Shown here piece after piece: positions 59,605-64,000 of a stretch of 64,000 nucleotides of DNA. Under the pieces are notes generated by a model. It ran no database searches and was not told where the DNA came from. It saw only the letters and a program-made list of their open reading frames with translations. Position 1 is the first letter of the stretch, and each line of letters starts with the position of its first letter. Source of the DNA: Saccharopolyspora aridisoli (lineage in GTDB: Bacteria > Actinomycetota > Actinomycetes > Mycobacteriales > Pseudonocardiaceae); NCBI RefSeq assembly GCF_004348445.1, contig NZ_SMKV01000023.1, positions 1 to 64,000 on the forward strand. The letters run 5' to 3'. Both the position numbers and the translations under genes were made by a program.

Positions 59605-62259
59605 GTGAAACTGCATCGTTCAAGCAGCGTGCTGGGCGCCGCGCTGCTGGTCACCGCGGGCGCGGTCGTGCCCATCGCAGGCGCCGCCCCGGCCGAGCCG
59701 CCTCCGCGCTGCGCGAGCGACGACACGTGGGAGATGTCGACCGACGAGTTCGACCCCGCCTACACCGCGCACGCCTTCGTGGGCAACGGCTACCTCTCAC
59801 AACGCGTGCCGCCCACCGGTGCCGGCTACGTCGCGACCGGCGAGAAGACCGGGTTCCCGCTTGAAACGCCTCGCTACGACGGCGCTTTCGTCACCGGCCT
59901 CTACGGCGAAGGCCCCAGTTCGCAGAGCGACGTTCCCCGGCACGCCATCGCGGCCATTCCGACCTGGTCGTCGCTGACCGTCCGCGCGGGTGAGCACACC
60001 TTCACCCCGCAGACGCCGCCGGAGCAGATCTCGAACTTCCGCCAGTCGCTGAACGTCCAGTGCGGTGTCGTGTCGACGTCGCTGACCTGGACCGCGCCGG
60101 ACGGCAAGGTCACAGACCTCTCCTACGACGTCGTCGCCGACCGGACCAACCCGCACGTCGGAGCCGTCCGCGCGCGAGTTGCTCCGCGCTGGTCGGGGCA
60201 GGTCGAGGTGGCCGGCGCGATCGAGGGCGCGGGCGCCCGCCGGATGCACCCGACCGCGGGGAAGGCCGAGGGCCAGACCGTGCGCGTCGGTTTCGAGACC
60301 GACGGCGTCGGCGCTCGCGGCACCGTCGCGTCCACTCTGGTCGCACCCGACGACGTGCGCACGACCTCCCACCAGCGCGTCGGCGGCCTCGATGCCGAGC
60401 AGGAGGTCAGCTTCGACGCGCAGCGGGGCCAGACCTACGAGTTCGGCAAGTTCGTCGGCGTCGACACCGCGCTGACCACCCCGGATCACGAGGCCGCCGC
60501 CGTCAAGGCCTCGCAGGAAGCCGCCGAGCGCGGTTGGGACGACCTCTTCGGCGCCCACACCGCTGCGTGGAAGCGGTTGTGGGAGGCCGACATCCGCGTC
60601 CCGGACCGCCCGGACCTGCAGAAGTCGTTGCGCTCCAGCAAGTACGCCATCCTGTCGAGCATCCGCGGAGGCCAGGACACCAGCGTCGCTCCCGCGGGGC
60701 TGAGCAGCGACAACTACGCGGGCCTGAACTTCTGGGACACCGAGCTGTGGATGTACCCGAGCCTGCTGCTGCAGCACCCCGACATCGCCAAGTCCGTCGT
60801 GGCCTACCGCGAGAAGACGCTGCCCGCCGCGCGTGCCAACGCCCGGTCCATCGGCCAGCAGGGCGCGTTCTACCCGTGGACCAGCGCCGACAGCGGTGAC
60901 CTGCAGAAGGACTGCCACAGCTGGGATCCGCCGCACTGCCTGACCCAGAACCACCTGCAGAGCGACATCGCGCTGTCCACCTGGCAGTACTACCTGGCCA
61001 CAGGGGACCGGGCATGGCTGCGGGAGCACGGCTGGCCGGTGTTGCGCGGCGTGGCCGAGTACTGGGCCGGGCGCGTGACGCCCAACGCCGACGGCACCTT
61101 CTCGATCAACAACGTCGCGGGCCCGGACGAGTACAGCAACGGCGTCAACGACGGGGTGTTCACCAACGCGGGCGCGGCCACCGCGCTGCGGCACGCCACC
61201 GAGGCCGCGCGGCTCCTCGGCGAACCCGCTCCCCCGGAGTGGAACGCCATCGCCGACTCGGTGCGGATGCCCTTCGACCAGCAGGCGCAGGTGTTCCAGC
61301 AGTACGACGGGTACGCGGGTCAGCGGATCAAGCAGGCCGACGCGGTACTGCTGCAGTACCCGCTGGAATGGCCGATGCCCAAGCAGGTCGCGCAGAACAC
61401 GCTCGACCACTACGCACCGCGCACCGACCCCGACGGACCGGCGATGACCGACTCCGCTCACGCCATCGACGCCGCAGCCATCGGCGAGCCCGGCTGCGCC
61501 ACCAACACATACCTCGACCGGTCGATCCGGCCGTTCGAGAAGGACCCGTTCGCCCAGTTCTCCGAGGCGCGCGGCGAACGGGCCGGTGAGGGGGCGGGCG
61601 CTCCGACGTTCAACTTCCTCACCGGTGCTGGCGGCTACACGCAGGTCTTCACCCACGGGCTGACGGGCATGCGGTGGCGCGGCGACGAGGTCGTCCTCGA
61701 CCCGACGCTGCCGCCACAGCTCGGCGAGGGCGTCGAGCTGACCGGGCTGAAGTGGCAGGGTCGCACGTTCGACGTCCGCATCGGCGGCCACCAGACGACG
61801 GTGGTCCTGCGCAGCGGTGACCCGTTCACCGTGCAGGCCCCGGAGGGCGAGCACGTGGTCAGCGAGGCGCAGCCGCTGATGCTCAAGACCCGCAGGCCGG
61901 ATCTGGAGCCGACCGACAACCTGGCGCGCTGCAAGTCGGCGGAGGCCACCAGCGAGGAACCCGGCCGCTACGCCGAAGCAGCCGTCGACGGCAACACGGC
62001 CACGCCGTGGCACCTCAACGGCCCGCAGGGCTCGGCGACGGTCGACCTCGGCGCAGCGCAGCGGATCTCGCAGATCACTCCGCGGTGGAGCGAGACCGCC
62101 CCGACCTCGCACCGCCTGCTGACCTCGGTCGACGGCCGCACGTTCACCGAGGTCCCGGCGGAGCTGCCGGAGGGCCACCTGGCCCGCTACGTCCGAGTCG
62201 AGCTCACCGGCCCCGAGGGCCCGGACCACACCGGGCTCGCAGAACTCGAGGTGCGCTGA
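59605..62259 (+). CDS. Secreted GH65-family glycosidase with C-terminal discoidin-like domain
   Basis: An 884-residue exported enzyme of the acid trehalase/glucosidase type. A Sec signal spans about residues 1-27 (AGAAPAEPP). The catalytic domain has SSDNYAGLNFWDTELWMYPS, and NNVAGPDEYSNGVND with the general-acid Glu of GPDEY. The C-terminal about 120 residues (SAEATSEEPGRYAEAAVDGN, then RYVRVELTG) form an F5/8 type C/CBM32-like carbohydrate-binding domain. GTG 59605 is chosen because AGGAG lies 9 nt upstream. The glycosidic target is unknown. Confidence 0.88.
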   Translation: MKLHRSSSVLGAALLVTAGAVVPIAGAAPAEPPPRCASDDTWEMSTDEFDPAYTAHAFVGNGYLSQRVPPTGAGYVATGEKTGFPLETPRYDGAFVTGLYGEGPSSQSDVPRHAIAAIPTWSSLTVRAGEHTFTPQTPPEQISNFRQSLNVQCGVVSTSLTWTAPDGKVTDLSYDVVADRTNPHVGAVRARVAPRWSGQVEVAGAIEGAGARRMHPTAGKAEGQTVRVGFETDGVGARGTVASTLVAPDDVRTTSHQRVGGLDAEQEVSFDAQRGQTYEFGKFVGVDTALTTPDHEAAAVKASQEAAERGWDDLFGAHTAAWKRLWEADIRVPDRPDLQKSLRSSKYAILSSIRGGQDTSVAPAGLSSDNYAGLNFWDTELWMYPSLLLQHPDIAKSVVAYREKTLPAARANARSIGQQGAFYPWTSADSGDLQKDCHSWDPPHCLTQNHLQSDIALSTWQYYLATGDRAWLREHGWPVLRGVAEYWAGRVTPNADGTFSINNVAGPDEYSNGVNDGVFTNAGAATALRHATEAARLLGEPAPPEWNAIADSVRMPFDQQAQVFQQYDGYAGQRIKQADAVLLQYPLEWPMPKQVAQNTLDHYAPRTDPDGPAMTDSAHAIDAAAIGEPGCATNTYLDRSIRPFEKDPFAQFSEARGERAGEGAGAPTFNFLTGAGGYTQVFTHGLTGMRWRGDEVVLDPTLPPQLGEGVELTGLKWQGRTFDVRIGGHQTTVVLRSGDPFTVQAPEGEHVVSEAQPLMLKTRRPDLEPTDNLARCKSAEATSEEPGRYAEAAVDGNTATPWHLNGPQGSATVDLGAAQRISQITPRWSETAPTSHRLLTSVDGRTFTEVPAELPEGHLARYVRVELTGPEGPDHTGLAELEVR

Positions 62260-62272
62260 GCGCAGACCGACC

Positions 62273-62314
62273 CCGTGGTGCCACCGGCGGGAACCTCCGC
62301 CGGTGGCACCACGG
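62273..62314 (+). terminator. Terminator of the GH65 gene
   Basis: A perfect 18-bp stem (62273-62290 with 62297-62314) and a 6-nt loop, directly after the stop; the left arm begins CCGTGGTGCC. Confidence 0.9.
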
Positions 62315-62512
62315 ACAACCCCGGAAGCACACCCCGTCGCCGGGGCGGGCACCGCAGCAATCGCCCTGACGATGCGGTGTTCGCCCCGGCGATCGCGTTG
62401 GGAGGCGGCGCCGGCCGTGCACGGATTGGCGAGGGGGTGTGCGCGGATTGGTGATCCGGTGGGCTGTTCAGGCGGTTGTACTGGGCTCGACGACGGAGTC
62501 ACGGAGGTATCA

Positions 62513-63637
62513 ATGCCGATCACCACCCGCACAGCCATCATCCGCCAGGTGCCCGGGACCTACGAGACCGTCGAGGTCGAGCTCGACGATCCGAGGCAGG
62601 GCGAGGTGACCGTCAAGCTGGCCGCGTCGGGGTTGTGCCACTCCGACGACCACGTCGCCACCGGTGACGTGCCGGTCGGCGTCCACCCCTACGCGGGCGG
62701 GCACGAGGGCGCCGGGGTCGTGACCGCTGTCGGGCCGAACACCCCCGCTTTCGAGGTCGGCGACCACGTCGTGTTCTCCTTCCTGCCTGCTTGCGGCAGG
62801 TGCGAGTTCTGCGCGCGCGGCCTGTCGAACCTCTGCGACCTGGGCGCATCGCTGCTCACCGGTGCGCGAGCCGACGATCCGTCGAGCTTCCGGATGCACC
62901 TCGACGGCGAGCCGGTCGGTCAGCAGTGCGGCATCTCGACGTTCAGCGAGCACACCACGGTGTCGATCGACTCCGTGGTGAAGATCGACAAGAGCATCCC
63001 GCTCCGCTCCGCCGCGCTGGTCGGCTGCGGCGTGCCCACCGGCTGGGGTTCAGCGGTGAGGTCGGCGGACGTGCAGCCCGGCGACACCGTGATCGTGATG
63101 GGCATCGGCGGCATCGGGGTCAACGCGCTGCAGGGCGCGGCGCACGCCGGAGCGACGACGATCATCGCCGTGGACCCGGTCGCCGCCAAGGAGGACTGGG
63201 CCAAGCAGTTCGGTGCCACCCACTTCTTCACCGGCATCGACGAGGCCGCGGAGCACGCGCGGTCGGTCACCAACGGCCAGGGCGCCGACGCCACGATCAT
63301 CACGATCGGCGTCGTGCGGGGAGACCACATCGGCGAGGCGCTGGCCTCGATCCGGAAGGCGGGCACGGTCGTGGTGACCGGGCTGGGCGACATCACCGCC
63401 GTCGGTGCGCCCATCGCGCTCGGCGACCTGACGCTGATGCAGAAGCGGCTGCAGGGATCGCTGTTCGGCGAGTCCAACCCGCGCCGCGACATCCCGAACC
63501 TGCTGCGCATGTACCAGGACGGCCGGCTCAAGCTCGACGAACTCGTGACCAAGACCTATGCGCTCGACCAGGTCGCCGAGGCCTACGAGGACATGCACGC
63601 GGGCCGGAACCTGCGCGGCGTCGTCGTCTTCGACTGA
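62513..63637 (+). CDS. NDMA-dependent-type zinc alcohol dehydrogenase
   Basis: A 374-residue medium-chain dehydrogenase. Catalytic zinc ligands are SGLCHSDDH and GGHEGAGVV. The structural zinc cysteines are PACGRCEFCARGLSNLC. The Rossmann motif is VIVMGIGGIGVNALQG. Overall it matches NDMA-dependent alcohol dehydrogenases of actinomycetes, whose NAD(H) is tightly bound. GGAGG precedes the ATG. It is followed 19 nt later by an aldehyde dehydrogenase, forming an alcohol-to-acid operon. Confidence 0.92.
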   Translation: MPITTRTAIIRQVPGTYETVEVELDDPRQGEVTVKLAASGLCHSDDHVATGDVPVGVHPYAGGHEGAGVVTAVGPNTPAFEVGDHVVFSFLPACGRCEFCARGLSNLCDLGASLLTGARADDPSSFRMHLDGEPVGQQCGISTFSEHTTVSIDSVVKIDKSIPLRSAALVGCGVPTGWGSAVRSADVQPGDTVIVMGIGGIGVNALQGAAHAGATTIIAVDPVAAKEDWAKQFGATHFFTGIDEAAEHARSVTNGQGADATIITIGVVRGDHIGEALASIRKAGTVVVTGLGDITAVGAPIALGDLTLMQKRLQGSLFGESNPRRDIPNLLRMYQDGRLKLDELVTKTYALDQVAEAYEDMHAGRNLRGVVVFD

Positions 63638-63656
63638 GATCTCCGAGGAGTTCCCC

Positions 63657-64000
63657 TTGCGCACTGACATGTACATCAACGGGAAGTGGACCGGTGGCGG
63701 AGGCACCACGTTCCCGACGCACAACCCGGCCAACGGTGAGATCATCGCCGAGCTGCCGGAGGCGACCGCGTCCGATGTGGACACAGCGGTGGAGTCGGCG
63801 CGGGCGGCGTTCGGGTCGCCGGAGTGGGCCGGGTTGCTGCCCTCCCAGCGGGCTCGGCTGCTGTTCAAGGCCGCTGACCTGCTCGAAGAGCGGGCCGCCG
63901 AGTTCGCCCGGTTGGAGACCACCGACCAGGGCCAGCCGCTGGCGATCAGCGCCGGGTTCTCCGTGCCCAACGCCGTGGAGCACCTGCGGTACTACGCGGG
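63657..64000 (+). CDS. Aldehyde dehydrogenase, 3' end outside window
   Basis: The first 114 residues of an NAD(P)-dependent aldehyde dehydrogenase. They run from MYINGKWTGGGGTTFPTHNP through LLPSQRARLLFKAADLLEER and ETTDQGQPL, before the cofactor-binding and catalytic-Cys regions. TTG 63657 has GAGGAG; ATG 63669 is an alternative. It would oxidise the aldehyde made by the preceding alcohol dehydrogenase. Confidence 0.88.
   Translation, partial: MRTDMYINGKWTGGGGTTFPTHNPANGEIIAELPEATASDVDTAVESARAAFGSPEWAGLLPSQRARLLFKAADLLEERAAEFARLETTDQGQPLAISAGFSVPNAVEHLRYYA

Noticed and set aside
59797-62541. A 900-codon minus-strand frame opposite GH65
   Set aside because: No conserved motif or ribosome-binding site; the plus strand has signal peptide, catalytic GPDEY and a carbohydrate-binding domain.

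Overview
The window is high-GC DNA with actinobacterial ribosome-binding sites, frequent GTG/TTG starts and many short 4-nt gene overlaps. An XRE-DUF5753/DUF397 pair, Mce-type remnants, MpaB-family oxygenases, an AztABCD-type zinc system and a ClpP pair beside a PopR/ClgR-like regulator all point to the Actinomycetota. A Pseudonocardiaceae genome (Saccharopolyspora-like) is my best guess, by inference only. I saw no rRNA, tRNA, CRISPR array or intact transposase.

Layout. 0-7.5 kb: a truncated acyl-CoA synthetase with a GAF-LuxR regulator, a two-subunit molybdenum hydroxylase (IorA/IorB type) and a convergent FdhF/YdeP-type molybdoenzyme. 7.5-9.0 kb: decayed DNA with palindromic repeats and a TetR/SDR pair that lost both 5' halves. 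9.0-16.5 kb: a divergent acid-sugar catabolic island. An Nramp-fold carrier, a BNR sialidase-like protein, an HpcH/HpaI aldolase and an aldo/keto reductase run left. A DUF1537 kinase, PdxA2 and DeoR run right, with a 15-bp inverted-repeat operator between the two arms. 16.8-30.3 kb: a membrane receptor with a periplasmic-binding domain, GH43, a DUF89 protein, enoyl-CoA hydratase, a lipase, a TetR-MFS cassette flanked by 44-bp direct repeats, an MHS transporter and an XRE/DUF397/zinc-ribbon group. 30.4-36.9 kb: membrane proteins, a ClpP plus Ser-less ClpP operon next to a PopR-like repressor, a GDPD-like protein, a YdcF protein and an HtrA-like protease. 36.9-39.1 kb: a second TetR/transporter pair missing both 5' halves, then a flavin monooxygenase. 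39.1-43.3 kb: FetB, then LacI facing a DapA-like aldolase and a second Nramp-fold carrier, with twin LacI operators. 43.3-53.2 kb: a TPR protein, LysR with two SDRs, two MpaB-family proteins around a collapsed FadD/Mce locus, a GAF protein and more remnants. 53.2-58.1 kb: an aztABCD zinc uptake locus with two AztD-like lipoproteins and a Zur-like site. 58.2-64 kb: divergent secreted glycosidases (a TIM-barrel lipoprotein and GH65 with a discoidin-like tail), then an NDMA-type alcohol dehydrogenase and a truncated aldehyde dehydrogenase.

Functionally the window is mostly carbon scavenging (sugar acids, glycosides, alcohol and fatty-acid oxidation) plus metal supply. The most unusual theme is that both aldolase-containing operons carry an Nramp-fold transporter whose metal-ligand motifs are replaced, which suggests an organic-substrate carrier lineage. 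The second theme is repeated local decay: several paired regulator/target loci and an Mce locus have collapsed to their ends.
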